From assembly GCA_016182905.1 (NCBI GenBank), contig JACPFR010000010.1:62001-126000 (forward strand): a stretch of 64,000 nucleotides of DNA. Direction: 5' to 3'. Every line of letters begins with the position of its first letter. The stretch's first letter is position 1. Position numbers and translations under genes: made by a program. This DNA comes from Elusimicrobiota bacterium. Its GTDB lineage: Bacteria; Elusimicrobiota; Elusimicrobia; UBA1565; UBA9628. The notes under the pieces are model-generated. The model was given only the letters and a program-made list of their open reading frames with translations. It had not been told where the DNA came from and searched no databases. Of this stretch, positions 17,136 to 26,632 are shown in pieces.

Positions 17136-18881
17136 TCAAACGCCCGCCGGGAGGCGCACGGCCGCGAGCTCCGTGATCAGGTTGGCCGACCAGCGGTAGA
17201 TGTTGTTCTCCCGGACCTCGCGGCGCAGCCGGACCATGCGCAGGGCCTGATCGTCCGGCCGCATCGTGAGCGCCGTCTTGAGCGCCTCGGCGACGGCGTC
17301 GGCGTCGTAGGGGTTGACGATCAGGGCGTCGCGCAGCGCCCGCGCGGCGCCGGCGAAGCGGCTCAGGATCAGCACCCCGCGCTCGTCCTCCCGCGCGGCG
17401 ACGAACTCCTTGGCCACGAGGTTCATGCCGTCGTGCAGGGACGTCACCAGGCAGGCGTCGGCGGCCAGGTAGTAGGGCTTCAGCTCGTCATGGCTGTGGT
17501 GGCGGGAGAGCACGACGATCGGCGGCGGTCCCTTGAAGCGCGCGTTGATGCGGGCGGCCTCCGCCGCCACGGCCGCCTCGAAATCCCGGTAGCCCGCCAG
17601 CGCCATGCGGCTCGGCGCGCCGATCTGGAAGAGGACGAACCGTCCCTGGTACTCGGGATAGAGCTCGAGCAGCCGTTCCGCGCCGCGGAAGCGCTCGAGG
17701 ATGCCCTTGGTGTAGTCGAGCCGGTCGACGCCGACGGCGACGAACTCGTCCTTGCGTCCGGCCGCGCGCAGCACGCTCTCCCTCGCGGCGCGGGCCGCGG
17801 CGGCCGGCTCTTTGGCCGGGGTCTCCGGGAAGGCCACGCTGATGGGGAAAGGCTTGATCAAGGTCTCGTGCCCGGCGCGCTTGACCGCGAACCGGGCCCG
17901 GTCGACCCGCGACTCGAGGACGCGGTCCACGGTGTCGAGGAAGTTGTTGCAGTGGTCCTGCGTGTGGAAGCCGATGAGGTCCGCTCCGAGCAGGCCGTCG
18001 AGGAGCTCCTGCTGCCAGGGGCAGATGCCGAAGGCTTCGGGGTTGGGCCAGGGGATGTGCCAGAACAGCGCGACGCGCGCGTCCGGCCGGCGCTCCTTGA
18101 TCATCCGCGGCAGCAAGGTGAAGTGGTAGTCCTGCACGAGGACGCACGGCTCGCTCTGCCCCTCGATCTCCTCGAACACGGCCTCGGCGAACTTCTCGTT
18201 GACCTGGCGGTAGTACTTCCAATCGTCCGGCCGGAACACCGGACGGGTGTGCGCGATGTGGCACAGCGGCCACAGCCCCTCGTTGGCGAAGCCGGAGTAA
18301 TAGCCTTTCTCCTCGTCGGCGCCGAGCCACACGCGGCGCAGCGCGTACTGCGGGTTGTCCGGAGGCACCTTCAGGCGGCCGCGCTCGTCCGCCGTCTCGC
18401 GGTCGGCGTCGCCGTCCCCGTGGGCGATCCAGGTCCCGCCGCAGGCGCGCAGGAGCGGTTCGAGCCCCGTCACCAGGCCGCTGGCGGGCATGACGACCTC
18501 GATCTTCGACCCGCTGCGCGTGTGGCGGTACGGCTCGCGGTTGGCCACGACGACGAGGGGGCGGCCGGCGAGCTTCGCGTGGACGTCCCCGCGCAGGCGC
18601 TCCGCCGTCCAGAGCGCGTCGGCCTGGGACCGCAGCCGCGCCTCCTGCACGGCGCTCTCCTGCGCCTTGGCCAGATCCTTGGCCAGCGCCTCGGCCTCCT
18701 GGATCAGGGGGTTCATCAGCGCCCCGGCCCGCGTCCGGGGCGGGGGGGGCGGCTCCCCGGTCCGGGAGAGCCTCAGCCATTCCGCGAGGCGACGCACCTG
18801 CCTGCGCATGATGAGGCGCGAGGCCAGGACGGTCCCGAGCAGGGCCGCCGCGGCCAGCAGTATCGGCTGGAGGTCGTTCAT
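17136..18881 (-). CDS. GT20 glycosyltransferase, trehalose-6-phosphate synthase-like
   Basis: About 581 residues. The GT20 core (from about residue 105) has [52 protein letters not shown] and [12 protein letters not shown], all matching OtsA landmarks. It should transfer glucose from a nucleotide sugar to glucose-6-phosphate or a similar acceptor. Unusually, about 100 residues precede the core: a membrane helix (8-24) and a charged coiled coil. No trehalose-phosphate phosphatase is nearby. Glucosylglycerol-phosphate synthase is an alternative in the same family. The ATG at 18881 is adjacent to an in-frame GTG at 18884. Confidence 0.82.
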   Translation of the reverse strand: MNDLQPILLAAAALLGTVLASRLIMRRQVRRLAEWLRLSRTGEPPPPPRTRAGALMNPLIQEAEALAKDLAKAQESAVQEARLRSQADALWTAERLRGDVHAKLAGRPLVVVANREPYRHTRSGSKIEVVMPASGLVTGLEPLLRACGGTWIAHGDGDADRETADERGRLKVPPDNPQYALRRVWLGADEEKGYYSGFANEGLWPLCHIAHTRPVFRPDDWKYYRQVNEKFAEAVFEEIEGQSEPCVLVQDYHFTLLPRMIKERRPDARVALFWHIPWPNPEAFGICPWQQELLDGLLGADLIGFHTQDHCNNFLDTVDRVLESRVDRARFAVKRAGHETLIKPFPISVAFPETPAKEPAAAARAARESVLRAAGRKDEFVAVGVDRLDYTKGILERFRGAERLLELYPEYQGRFVLFQIGAPSRMALAGYRDFEAAVAAEAARINARFKGPPPIVVLSRHHSHDELKPYYLAADACLVTSLHDGMNLVAKEFVAAREDERGVLILSRFAGAARALRDALIVNPYDADAVAEALKTALTMRPDDQALRMVRLRREVRENNIYRWSANLITELAAVRLPAGV

Positions 18882-18973
18882 CACGCCTCAGTTTAACTCC
18901 GGGGCGGCGCTCCGGACAAGAGGCCGAGACCTGATTTAGGGATCATTTGATGGCCGTCTTTTCGAGTCGGGGC

Positions 18974-18979
18974 TATAAT
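18974..18979 (+). promoter_or_regulatory. -10 box of the small exported protein gene
   Basis: A perfect TATAAT lies 23 bases before the ATG at 19003, with GGAGG (18994-18998) between them. This unit has a conventional short leader and Shine-Dalgarno, unlike most unit-first genes in the window. Confidence 0.5.
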
Positions 18980-19002
18980 CTCGGAGCTCGACCGGAGGCG
19001 AT

Positions 19003-19458
19003 ATGAAGAACATCCTGATCGCGTTGACCTTGGCCTTCGCGGCCGTCCCCGCCTCGGCGCAGCCTCCCGTGAAGGAAGCCGGCTTCGGCATCATCGCCGG
19101 CGACCCGATCGGCGGCACGGCCAAGCTGTGGCTCGACGACGACTACGCCCTGGACCTCGGCGTCGGCTTCAGCGGCGACACCGTGATGTGGGGCGACGTC
19201 CTGTACCACATGTGGAACCTGCTGCCCCAGCCCGAGGAAGGCAAGCTCGGCGTGTACGCCGGCGCCGGCCCGCGCATCGAGACCCGCCGCGACGCGGAGT
19301 TCGGCGTGCGCACGATCGCGGGCCTGACCTGGCGCATCACGCGCCAGCCGATCGAGTTCTTCGTCGAGGCCGGCCCGGTGTTCCGCATGACGCCGTCGGG
19401 CGGCGTCGACGCCGACGGCGGGATCGGCGTGAGGTTCTACCTCGGCTCAGCGCGCTAA
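19003..19458 (+). CDS. Small exported protein, probable outer-membrane beta-barrel
   Basis: 151 residues. Signal peptide MKNILIALTLAFAAVPASA, then alternating hydrophobic/polar strands rich in Gly (AGFGIIAGDPIGGTAKLW, LGVYAGAGPRIETRR, VFRMTPSGGVDADGG) ending GIGVRFYLGSAR. The pattern fits a small beta-barrel surface protein of unknown function. It has a strong Shine-Dalgarno and promoter. Its last 12 bases overlap the convergent aminomutase gene. Confidence 0.7.
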   Translation: MKNILIALTLAFAAVPASAQPPVKEAGFGIIAGDPIGGTAKLWLDDDYALDLGVGFSGDTVMWGDVLYHMWNLLPQPEEGKLGVYAGAGPRIETRRDAEFGVRTIAGLTWRITRQPIEFFVEAGPVFRMTPSGGVDADGGIGVRFYLGSAR

Positions 19459-20808
19459 GGCCGCGGCTTCCTTCCGCCAGTACTCCTGGCCCTCGGCGGG
19501 CAAGGTGTACACGGGGTCCAGGTACTCGTAGCGCCGCGTCAGCGCGTCCGCGTCGTCGGCCTCGATGCCGGTCCGGTAGGACTTCGTCCAGTAGGAGATG
19601 CCCTTGACCTTGTCGTAGTCGGCGAGCTGATGGATCCAGCGCTTGCCGACGTACGGCACGTCCACGGTCACGCGCGGCGTCGCGAAGCCGGGCAGGTAGC
19701 CCATGATGTCGTGCTGCAGCTTCTGGCCCTCGGCGATGGACAGGCGCCAGTGCTCGGAGTTCGGGATCATGTCGGCCATATAGAAGTAGTACGGCATGAT
19801 CTTCGCGTGGTCGAGCAGCATGAAGCACAGCTCGAGGAGGTCTTTTTGAGTGGTGTTCACTCCCCGCAGCAGGACGCCTTGGTTGCGCACGTCCCTGAAC
19901 CCCATCTCGAGGAGCTTGCGCACGGCCTTGCCGACGAGCGGCGTCACCTGCTGGGCGTGGTTGACGTGGGTGTGCACCGCGATGTCGATGCCCCGGTCCC
20001 ATGCGCGCTTGGAGATGCGCTCGAGCGCTCTCAGGACCTCGTCCTGCAGGAAGTGCTGGGGCAGGCCTTGAAGACCTTTGGTGGCCAGACGGATATCCTT
20101 GATGTTGGGGATGTCCATCAGCTCCATCAGGAAAGTCTCGAGCTGGGCGATCGGCACGTTGGCGATGTCGCCGCCGGAGACGACCACGTCGCGCACGGAC
20201 GGCGTCTTGCGCAGGTACTCGAGCATCGCGCCGTAGCGGTCCTTGGGCAGGCCCTCGAACTTGTGCTTGGTCACCTGCGGCACGGAGTTCCCGACGAGGT
20301 CCATGCGCGTGCAGTGGCCGCAGTACTGCGGGCAGGTCGCGATCATCTCGGCGAGCACCTTGGTGGGGTAGCGGTGCGTGAGGCCCTCGGTGGCCCACAT
20401 CTCCGACTCGTGCAGGCTGTCGCGGCTCGCCTTGGGGTGGTTCGGCCACTCCGGATGCCGGTCGGACACGATCGGGATCATGTAGCGGCGGACCGGGTCG
20501 TTGCGCAGGTCGGCCTCGTTCATCGTGTTGAGCATCTGAGGAGGGATCAGAAGCGACATCGTCGCCTTCTCGTTCTGGTCCTTGACGATCTCCTCGGCGA
20601 GCTCGTCCGAGAGGAAAGAGCCGAACACGTCCTTCAGATCCTTGAGGTTCTTGGCCGAGTGCTGGCGCTGCCACAACGCCGACTCCCACTGCTCCTTGGT
20701 GACGCCCTTATACCGGGGCAGGCGCGTCCAATCCGGTTCCCGGAACTCCCTCTTCAACGGGTACTGGAACGGCTGTCGCGACGCGTCGGCTTTGACTTTC
20801 TTGGCCAT
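19447..20808 (-). CDS. kamA: KamA-family radical SAM aminomutase (lysine 2,3-aminomutase-like)
   Basis: 453 residues, the size of clostridial lysine 2,3-aminomutase. The radical SAM Cys motif CPQYCGHC is at C159, C163 and C166; SGGDIANVP follows near 211. A candidate PLP-binding Lys is K389, in PYVGKRW. In characterised lysine aminomutases this loop is glycine-rich (GGGGK-type), so substrate or chemistry may differ. Other KamA-family members act on glutamate or make beta-lysine. KamDE and other lysine-fermentation genes are not seen here. TAGAAT ends 5 bases before the ATG. Confidence 0.8.
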   Translation of the reverse strand: MAKKVKADASRQPFQYPLKREFREPDWTRLPRYKGVTKEQWESALWQRQHSAKNLKDLKDVFGSFLSDELAEEIVKDQNEKATMSLLIPPQMLNTMNEADLRNDPVRRYMIPIVSDRHPEWPNHPKASRDSLHESEMWATEGLTHRYPTKVLAEMIATCPQYCGHCTRMDLVGNSVPQVTKHKFEGLPKDRYGAMLEYLRKTPSVRDVVVSGGDIANVPIAQLETFLMELMDIPNIKDIRLATKGLQGLPQHFLQDEVLRALERISKRAWDRGIDIAVHTHVNHAQQVTPLVGKAVRKLLEMGFRDVRNQGVLLRGVNTTQKDLLELCFMLLDHAKIMPYYFYMADMIPNSEHWRLSIAEGQKLQHDIMGYLPGFATPRVTVDVPYVGKRWIHQLADYDKVKGISYWTKSYRTGIEADDADALTRRYEYLDPVYTLPAEGQEYWRKEAAALAR

Positions 20809-20813
20809 AGTTC

Positions 20814-20819
20814 ATTCTA
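20814..20819 (-). promoter_or_regulatory. Extended -10 of kamA, leaderless type
   Basis: Minus-strand TGC-TAGAAT ends 5 bases before the ATG at 20808, and no Shine-Dalgarno is present. The same TGC-TAGAAT string occurs before the TolC-like gene at 657. Confidence 0.45.
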
Positions 20820-20865
20820 GCAAACTCAGCCAAATCCGGCGCCTGCCCCGTCGGCGCCAGAGGGA

Positions 20866-22020
20866 TTAAGCCGGTTGGGGAGTCTTCGTTTCGACCCAGG
20901 CGACGAGCTCGTCGAAGGCGGCGTGGGCGCGGGGCATGAGGGGTTCCGCGAACGAGAAGGCGCCGGCGTTCGCGTCGATGTGCGCGGCGTCGTCGACGAC
21001 GACGAGGCGGTGGCGCTCGATCCGCCCCTTGGAGCGTACGAACTCGCGGTAGGCCTCGGCGTGGCCCGCGCAGGGGATCAGGTAGTCGCGGCGCCCCGCG
21101 ATGGAGATCAGGGGGGCCTTGAGGTCTCCGGTGTTCTCGAAGGAGCGGACGGCGGCCAGGGCCTCCGGGCGCGAATCGAGGTCGTAGTCGGCGGGGGCGC
21201 CCGCGTACGACGGGTCGAGGTCGCTCAGGAAGAACGCGAGCGACGACTCCCAGAACGCGAGCTTGTAGAGGTCGGCGAGGGGCTTCCATTTCGCGTCGAC
21301 GCGCGGGAAGCCCGCGCGGGCGATCGCCTCCTGGTCCCAGGGGTCCCGGGAGACGGCGCGCAGCAGCGCGGGCAGCTCGCGGAGGATGTTCCCCTGGCCG
21401 GCCCGCCACAGCACGCCGGAGACGTCCACCGCGCCGTCGACGAAGCCGAGCTCGGCGGCGCGGCGCGCGAGGAAGCCTCCGTTGGACAGGCCGACCGCGT
21501 AGACCTTGCTCGGCGCCGACCCGCGCAGGCGCAGAAGACGCTCCCGCGCGGTCGCGGCCAAGGTCTCGAGACGCTCGGCCCAGCGGAGCACGGAGCTCTC
21601 GGGGGTCATCGCCATGACCATGGTGTCGCCGTCGATCACGGCGCGGCGCACGCCCTTGTCCGTCGCGGCGAAGGCGTAGCCGCGGGCGAGGAGGAAGTCG
21701 GAGAAATACAGGTCGTAGCAGGTCTCGTCCGTGAGCCCGGCGGACGCGGCGACGACGAGCTTGCCGTTCCAGGCGCGCGGCACGCGCAGGAGGAAGCGCG
21801 CGCGATGGTCGGGCGGCAGCGCGCCGGCGACGAGCGTGCCCGGGACGGCCGCGGCCAGCGGCGTCCAGCGGTCCCTCGGCGGGGCCACGTTGACGGCGTC
21901 GGCGGAGAGGGTGCCGGCCGCGCGCTGAGGCGCGGTGGTCAGGTCCGGCAGCTCGTATTCGACGATCCCCGGCTCGCGGGGCAGGTCGACGCGGAAGGCG
22001 AAGGCGCGGGGGACGCTCAC
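20866..22020 (-). CDS. Alpha/beta hydrolase (tannase/feruloyl-esterase-like)
   Basis: 384 residues from a GTG at 22020 that overlaps the upstream stop (GTGA). The nucleophile elbow is VGLSNGG (Ser in a GxSxG-like setting), the oxyanion region is GKLVVAASAG, and the likely catalytic His is in DAAHIDAN near the C-terminus. The early part (FLLRVPRAWNGKLVV) recalls tannase and 3-hydroxybutyrate-oligomer hydrolase families. No signal peptide is visible. It is translationally coupled to the secreted hydrolase-like gene at 22017-23453. The substrate is unknown. Confidence 0.65.
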   Translation of the reverse strand: MSVPRAFAFRVDLPREPGIVEYELPDLTTAPQRAAGTLSADAVNVAPPRDRWTPLAAAVPGTLVAGALPPDHRARFLLRVPRAWNGKLVVAASAGLTDETCYDLYFSDFLLARGYAFAATDKGVRRAVIDGDTMVMAMTPESSVLRWAERLETLAATARERLLRLRGSAPSKVYAVGLSNGGFLARRAAELGFVDGAVDVSGVLWRAGQGNILRELPALLRAVSRDPWDQEAIARAGFPRVDAKWKPLADLYKLAFWESSLAFFLSDLDPSYAGAPADYDLDSRPEALAAVRSFENTGDLKAPLISIAGRRDYLIPCAGHAEAYREFVRSKGRIERHRLVVVDDAAHIDANAGAFSFAEPLMPRAHAAFDELVAWVETKTPQPA

Positions 22021-23453
22021 GGCTTGAGGATCTTGGCCAGCTCGTCGCGCTTCTTGAGCGGCCAGTAGTGATCGCCGGCGACGATGCGGGCGCGGAACCG
22101 GCCGGTCTTGTCGGTCAGCACGGTGCCCGAGGGCGGTGCCTTCTCGGGGGCCTCGATGCCGAGGCGCTCGAAGAGGACCTTGGCGCTCTCCCAGTTCAGG
22201 AGCTTGTCGTCGTCCGCGTGGATGAGCTCGAGGCGGATCCCGAGCGTCCGGATGCGGGCCGCGTCCTCGGGCGAAAACTCGAGGCGGAACATGTCGCTCG
22301 AGCGGCGCAGCATCGCCTCCTGCCAGCCCGCGTCCTTGGCGTCGTTCTTGAGGTCCTTGATGAACGCCTTGCGGATGTGGTCGTAGGCCTTGTCCCACGG
22401 GTCCTTGAGGTCGGCCAGCATCATGCCGGCGGCGTCCTTCGCGGCGAGCGCGATGACCTGGCCGCGCTGGAAGCGCCAGGTCTCGAGCCAGGCGGCGATG
22501 GCCGGCCCGAGGAAGGGGTTCATGCGGGCCGTCTGCTCCCAGAGGTCGGCGGTCGCGTCGCCGGCGTTGAGCCAGTCCACGACCGCGCGCGTGGCCTGGC
22601 CCATGCGCTCGAAGTCCGGCCCGGCCTTCTTCTCGCTGCCTTCGAAGTGCGTCGTCGCGTGCAGCAGGAAGACGCTGGAGCCGGACAGCGCCTTGAGCGC
22701 CGCGGCGACGGCGGGCTCGGCGTGGAGCTGGGTCATGCGCTGGAAGACGAGCGTGCCGAAGGAATGGAGGGCGAGCTCGACCTTCCCGCCGGGAGAGTTT
22801 TTCGCCGCGATGAGGACCGCGCGCGCGAGGTCGCGGGCGTCGGCGTCGAGGGGGCTCTTCGTCATGAGCCACGCGGAGGGCGCGTGGCCGCGGGTCCACA
22901 CGAAAAGCTCGTCGCCGGCGGGCTTCTGGGCTCGCGCGAACAGGGGCTCGAAGCTCTCCGTCAGGGCGAGGCCGCCGGCGTACACGCGCGACGGCGTGCC
23001 GCCGGTCCCTTCCCGGGACTTGTAGTGGATCGGGGCTCCGCCGTCGCCCTCGAAGGAGCCGAGCGTCCAGCCCTCGCCCGGAGCGGCGGCGCGGCCGCCG
23101 TCGAACAGCGCCTTGGCCTCCGCGGCGGAGTCGTCGAGCGATTTCGACCGGGCCTCCGCCTTGGCGGACGGGCCGGCGACGCTCGCCAGGCCCGACGCCG
23201 CGATCACTGGCGGAGCGGGCAGCGCGGGGATGGCGGTCGGCAGCATGAGGCGTGGAGCGTCCGAGATCACGGGCGCCGACAAGGAGAGGGGGGCGGACAG
23301 CGCCGCGGGCGAGAGGGCGGGAGCGGACACGCCGGCCGCGATCGCGGGGACGCCGCCGGGGGCGAGCGACCCGGTCAGCCTCGGGGCGGCGACGACGCCG
23401 GCGCGAGCCGGGGACGCGAACCCCATCGCGATGGAGAGAAGGAGAGCGTTCAT
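22017..23453 (-). CDS. Exported alpha/beta-hydrolase-like protein with Ala/Pro/Ser-rich N-terminus
   Basis: 478 residues. Signal peptide MNALLLSIAMGFASPARA is followed by about 90 residues of Ala/Pro/Ser/Leu-rich low complexity. The folded part (from about 120) has LALHSFGTLVF, a nucleophile-elbow-like GxSxG variant (H-S-F-G), and a possible catalytic His in VAGDHYWPLKK. TAAAAT (23461-23466) ends 7 bases before the ATG at 23453; an in-frame ATG at 23459 is too close to the -10. It is co-translated with the cytoplasmic-type hydrolase downstream. The specific function is unknown. Confidence 0.6.
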   Translation of the reverse strand: MNALLLSIAMGFASPARAGVVAAPRLTGSLAPGGVPAIAAGVSAPALSPAALSAPLSLSAPVISDAPRLMLPTAIPALPAPPVIAASGLASVAGPSAKAEARSKSLDDSAAEAKALFDGGRAAAPGEGWTLGSFEGDGGAPIHYKSREGTGGTPSRVYAGGLALTESFEPLFARAQKPAGDELFVWTRGHAPSAWLMTKSPLDADARDLARAVLIAAKNSPGGKVELALHSFGTLVFQRMTQLHAEPAVAAALKALSGSSVFLLHATTHFEGSEKKAGPDFERMGQATRAVVDWLNAGDATADLWEQTARMNPFLGPAIAAWLETWRFQRGQVIALAAKDAAGMMLADLKDPWDKAYDHIRKAFIKDLKNDAKDAGWQEAMLRRSSDMFRLEFSPEDAARIRTLGIRLELIHADDDKLLNWESAKVLFERLGIEAPEKAPPSGTVLTDKTGRFRARIVAGDHYWPLKKRDELAKILKP

Positions 23454-23563
23454 CACCATTATTTTAAGGCGAGGCGCCGGTATTCCCCTGGGCCGAACGG
23501 TCCGCGAGAGTCCGGCAATGGGCCCAGTCCGTTTCGGGTGGTTCATGTCTCTCTCCTCGACGT

Positions 23564-24592
23564 CTACGCCGGGCCCCATCTCACGACGTTGGCGGCCCAT
23601 GAGTAGCCTATCCCGGCGGCGGTCATGACGACGACCGTGCCGTCCTTGATCTTCCCCGACTTGAGGCCGAGGTCCAGCGAGAGCACCTGATCGATCTGGC
23701 CCAGGTGCCCGTAATCGCGCAGGTAGGTGCTGCGGTCCTCGCTCAGCCCGAGTTCGGCCAGGAGGGCCTTGTGCATCGACTGCTTGAAGTGCAGCACGGC
23801 CACGTAGCCGATGTCCTGGCGCGTCAACCTTGATTTCGCGAGGGCCTTGTCGATGCAGGCGTACCAGTTGGGCAGCGAGACGAGGTTCAAGCGGTCCTTC
23901 ATGTGCGCGGCGTCCATGAGGTCGAGGGAGCGGTACGCGCCGTCGAGGTTCTCGCGGGTGATCGGCGCCGCCGTGCCGCCGACGCGCACGCCGACGTCGC
24001 GGGCCAGGCTGCCGTCGGACATGAGGTGGGAGCCGAGCAGGAGGTTGCGGTCGGCGTCCTTCTCCAGGATCATCGCGCAGGCGCCGGCCCCGAGGTTGTA
24101 CATCATGGACATACGGGGGTTGGCGTAATCGACGAAGTCCCCGTTCCGGTAGCCGCCGACGATCATGACCGAGCGGACCTCGTCGTCGGCGAGGAGCATG
24201 TCCTTGGCCATCTTCATCGCGGAGACCTGGCTGCAGCAGCGCTGCTGGAGGTCCAGGGCCCAGGCGTTCTTCGCTCCGATCTTCTCCTGGATGTATATCC
24301 CCGAGGTCGTCAGCGGGTACTCCTTCCACTCCTCGCCGGTGCAGAGGACGACGTCGATCTTCGCGGCGTCGTAATCGAAGCGCTTCAGGCAGTCGAGGCC
24401 CGCCTTCACGCCCATCTCCTGCGTCCCGTCGTCCGGCCCGGGGATCGGCTTGCGGTCGAACCCCAGCTTGTCCTTGACCGCCGCCTCGGTCCACGCGCCG
24501 TTGGTCGCGGCCGCCACCTGCGCGGCGGTCATGCGCGTCTCGGGGATGTACAATCCGTATGCCGCGATGCCGACGCGTGCCTGAGTCTTCAT
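23564..24592 (-). CDS. KASIII-like condensing enzyme (FabH/HMG-CoA-synthase superfamily)
   Basis: 342 residues, starting at an ATG that overlaps the CoA-transferase stop (ATGA). The thiolase-fold Cys lies in LQQRCCSQVSAM. The second-half His is in VLHFKQSMHK, and the usual Asn position reads DYGHLGQIDQ, with His in place of the YGN of FabH. C-terminal GTVVVMTAAGIGYSWAANVVRW is typical of the family. In context (CoA transferase and SDR) it may make or cleave a beta-ketoacyl-CoA. It is the last gene of the TetR-SDR-CoA-transferase unit. Confidence 0.7.
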   Translation of the reverse strand: MKTQARVGIAAYGLYIPETRMTAAQVAAATNGAWTEAAVKDKLGFDRKPIPGPDDGTQEMGVKAGLDCLKRFDYDAAKIDVVLCTGEEWKEYPLTTSGIYIQEKIGAKNAWALDLQQRCCSQVSAMKMAKDMLLADDEVRSVMIVGGYRNGDFVDYANPRMSMMYNLGAGACAMILEKDADRNLLLGSHLMSDGSLARDVGVRVGGTAAPITRENLDGAYRSLDLMDAAHMKDRLNLVSLPNWYACIDKALAKSRLTRQDIGYVAVLHFKQSMHKALLAELGLSEDRSTYLRDYGHLGQIDQVLSLDLGLKSGKIKDGTVVVMTAAGIGYSWAANVVRWGPA

Positions 24593-25887
24593 ATGTAGCC
24601 GAGCTTCCTGGCCTGAGCCGTGAGGTCGCCGCGGAAGTCCGGATGCGCCACGGCGATGAGGTTGCGGGTCCGCTCCCGGACCGTGCGGCCGCGCATGTAG
24701 GCGATGCCGAACTCCGTGACCACGTGGTCGCAGTTGGCGCGGTGCAAGGTCACGGCCGCCCCCTCGGGCAAGGTCGGCACGATGCAGCTCAAGGTCCCGT
24801 TCCGGGCCGTGGACGCCGTGGCGATGACGGACTTGCCCTCGCCGTCGAAGGCCTCCTTGGCGCCGACCGCGGTGTCCGTCTGGCCGCCGGTCCCCGAGTA
24901 CTGCGCCGTGCCGATGGACTCGCTGGCCACCTGGCCGGTGAAGTCCACCATCAGCGCGGTGTTGAGGGAGACCATCTTCGAGTTGCGCCGGATGATGGCG
25001 GGGTCGTTGACCCAGGAGCCGCGCCGCAGCTCCACGGTCGGGTTGTCGTCGAGCCAGTCGTAGAGCTTTCGCGAGCCCATCGCGAAGGTGGCGACGAACT
25101 TGTCCTTGAGCAGGGTCTTGCGGCGGTTGGTGATGACGCCGAGTTCGTAGAGCTCCATGACGGAATCCACCAGCATCTCCGTGTGCACGCCGAGGTCCTT
25201 CTTGCCCTTGAGGGCCATCGCCGCGGCGTTGGGGATGCCGCCGATGCCGAGCTGGAGGGTGGCCCCGTCCGGCACCAGCTCGGCGAAGTGCGCGCCGATC
25301 GCCTGGTCCACCGGCCCCGAGGGGAGGACGGGGAGCGTGGGCACGTCCTGCGCGTGCTCGACGAAGAGGTCGACGTCGCGCACGTGCATCATGGTGTCGC
25401 CGAAGGTGCGCGGCAGGTTCGGGTTGACCTCCAGGACGACGGTCCCGGCCGCGTCGATGACGTCCTTCTCGTAGGTCACGCCCAGCGAGAGCGAAACGAA
25501 CCCGTGGCGGTCCGGCGGCGTGCAGGTCCCGAAGAAGACGTCCGGCTTGTGCGCGTAGATGCGGTCCAGGGCCGCGCGATGGAGCATGTTGGGCACGTAG
25601 GTGACCGTGCCCGTCCCCGCCTTCATCGCCTGGCGCGCGCCGTGCGAGTGGAACCAGGAGCACAGCTCGAAGCGCCCCTTCATCGCCGGGTCCATGAAGA
25701 AGGGATACGGCTTCAGGGTCAGGACCGCGAAGACGCGGACGTCCTCTCGGTCCGTGAGCGTGTGGAACCGGGCCATGCAGCCCTGCGGCTCCGAGGCGCA
25801 CTGGGCGACGATCACGTCGTCGCCGGACTTGATCCGGGAGACGGCCTCCTCGATGGAGACGAGCTTGCCGAGGTAAGGGTCGGCCAT
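24589..25887 (-). CDS. Acetyl-CoA hydrolase/transferase family (4-hydroxybutyrate CoA-transferase-like)
   Basis: 432 residues, the length of AbfT/Cat-type CoA transferases. N-terminal IKSGDDVIVAQCASEPQG, middle ELVPDGATLQLGIGGIPNA, the active-site region VDFTGQVASESIG, the oxyanion GTGGQ motif, and C-terminal VTEFGIAYMRGRTVRER are all family blocks. It would move CoA between acyl-CoA and a free acid such as acetate or butyrate. It starts 1 base after the SDR stop and overlaps the KASIII-like gene, so the three are co-expressed. Confidence 0.85.
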   Translation of the reverse strand: MADPYLGKLVSIEEAVSRIKSGDDVIVAQCASEPQGCMARFHTLTDREDVRVFAVLTLKPYPFFMDPAMKGRFELCSWFHSHGARQAMKAGTGTVTYVPNMLHRAALDRIYAHKPDVFFGTCTPPDRHGFVSLSLGVTYEKDVIDAAGTVVLEVNPNLPRTFGDTMMHVRDVDLFVEHAQDVPTLPVLPSGPVDQAIGAHFAELVPDGATLQLGIGGIPNAAAMALKGKKDLGVHTEMLVDSVMELYELGVITNRRKTLLKDKFVATFAMGSRKLYDWLDDNPTVELRRGSWVNDPAIIRRNSKMVSLNTALMVDFTGQVASESIGTAQYSGTGGQTDTAVGAKEAFDGEGKSVIATASTARNGTLSCIVPTLPEGAAVTLHRANCDHVVTEFGIAYMRGRTVRERTRNLIAVAHPDFRGDLTAQARKLGYI

Positions 25888-25888
25888 C

Positions 25889-26632
25889 TCAGATGACCAG
25901 GCCGCCGTCCACCCCGAGCACCTGGCCGGTGACGAAGGCCGCCGCGTCGGAAGCCAGGAACAGGTAGGCGTTGCCGATGTCGTCCTGGGTGCCCAGGCGC
26001 TGCAAGGGGGTCTTCTCCTTGATCGCGTCCAAGATCTTCTCCGGGACCGTGGCGAGCATGTCGGTCATGGTGAACCCCGGGGCCACCGCGTTGACCGTGA
26101 TCCCCTTGCGGCCGAGCTCCTTGGCCCACGTCTTGGTCATCCCGATCACGCCGGACTTGGCGGCCGCGTAGTTGGTCTGCCCCACGTTGCCGTAGACGCC
26201 CACGATGGAGCTGGTGTTGATGATGGCGCCCTTGCGCTGGGACGACATCACCGGCAGGACGGCCTGGGTGCAGTTGAACACGCCCTTGAGGTTGACGCCG
26301 ATGACGCTGTCGAAGTCGGCCTCCGACATCTTGGCCAGGAGCGAGTCCCGCGTGATGCCCGCGTTGTTGATGAGCACGTCCACCCGGCCCCACTTCTCGG
26401 TCACCGTCCTGACCGCCTTGTCCATGGAGGCCCGGTCCGCGACGTTCGCGGCGACGGTCAGCAGCGGCAGGGCGCCGGTCGGGTCGAGTTCCCGGCCCGC
26501 GTCCGCGAGCTGGGCCTCGTTGACGTCGCAGACGGCGACCTTGGCGCCGTTGGCGAGGAACATCCTGGCCGCGTTCTTGCCGATCCCGCGCGCCGCTCCG
26601 GTGATCATCACGACCTTGTCTTTGACTTGCAA
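25889..26632 (-). CDS. SDR, 3-oxoacyl-ACP / acetoacetyl-CoA reductase type
   Basis: 247 residues, classical FabG/PhaB size. Cofactor motif TGAARGIG (11-18), NNAG (about 90), catalytic Ser in INTSSIVG, and YAAAK. Members reduce 3-oxoacyl-ACP or acetoacetyl-CoA; the neighbouring CoA genes favour a CoA substrate. The start codon is TTG (26632), fixed by a strong AAGGAGG at 26638-26644 five bases upstream. The gene overlaps the end of the TetR regulator by 25 bases. Confidence 0.85.
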   Translation of the reverse strand: MQVKDKVVMITGAARGIGKNAARMFLANGAKVAVCDVNEAQLADAGRELDPTGALPLLTVAANVADRASMDKAVRTVTEKWGRVDVLINNAGITRDSLLAKMSEADFDSVIGVNLKGVFNCTQAVLPVMSSQRKGAIINTSSIVGVYGNVGQTNYAAAKSGVIGMTKTWAKELGRKGITVNAVAPGFTMTDMLATVPEKILDAIKEKTPLQRLGTQDDIGNAYLFLASDAAAFVTGQVLGVDGGLVI

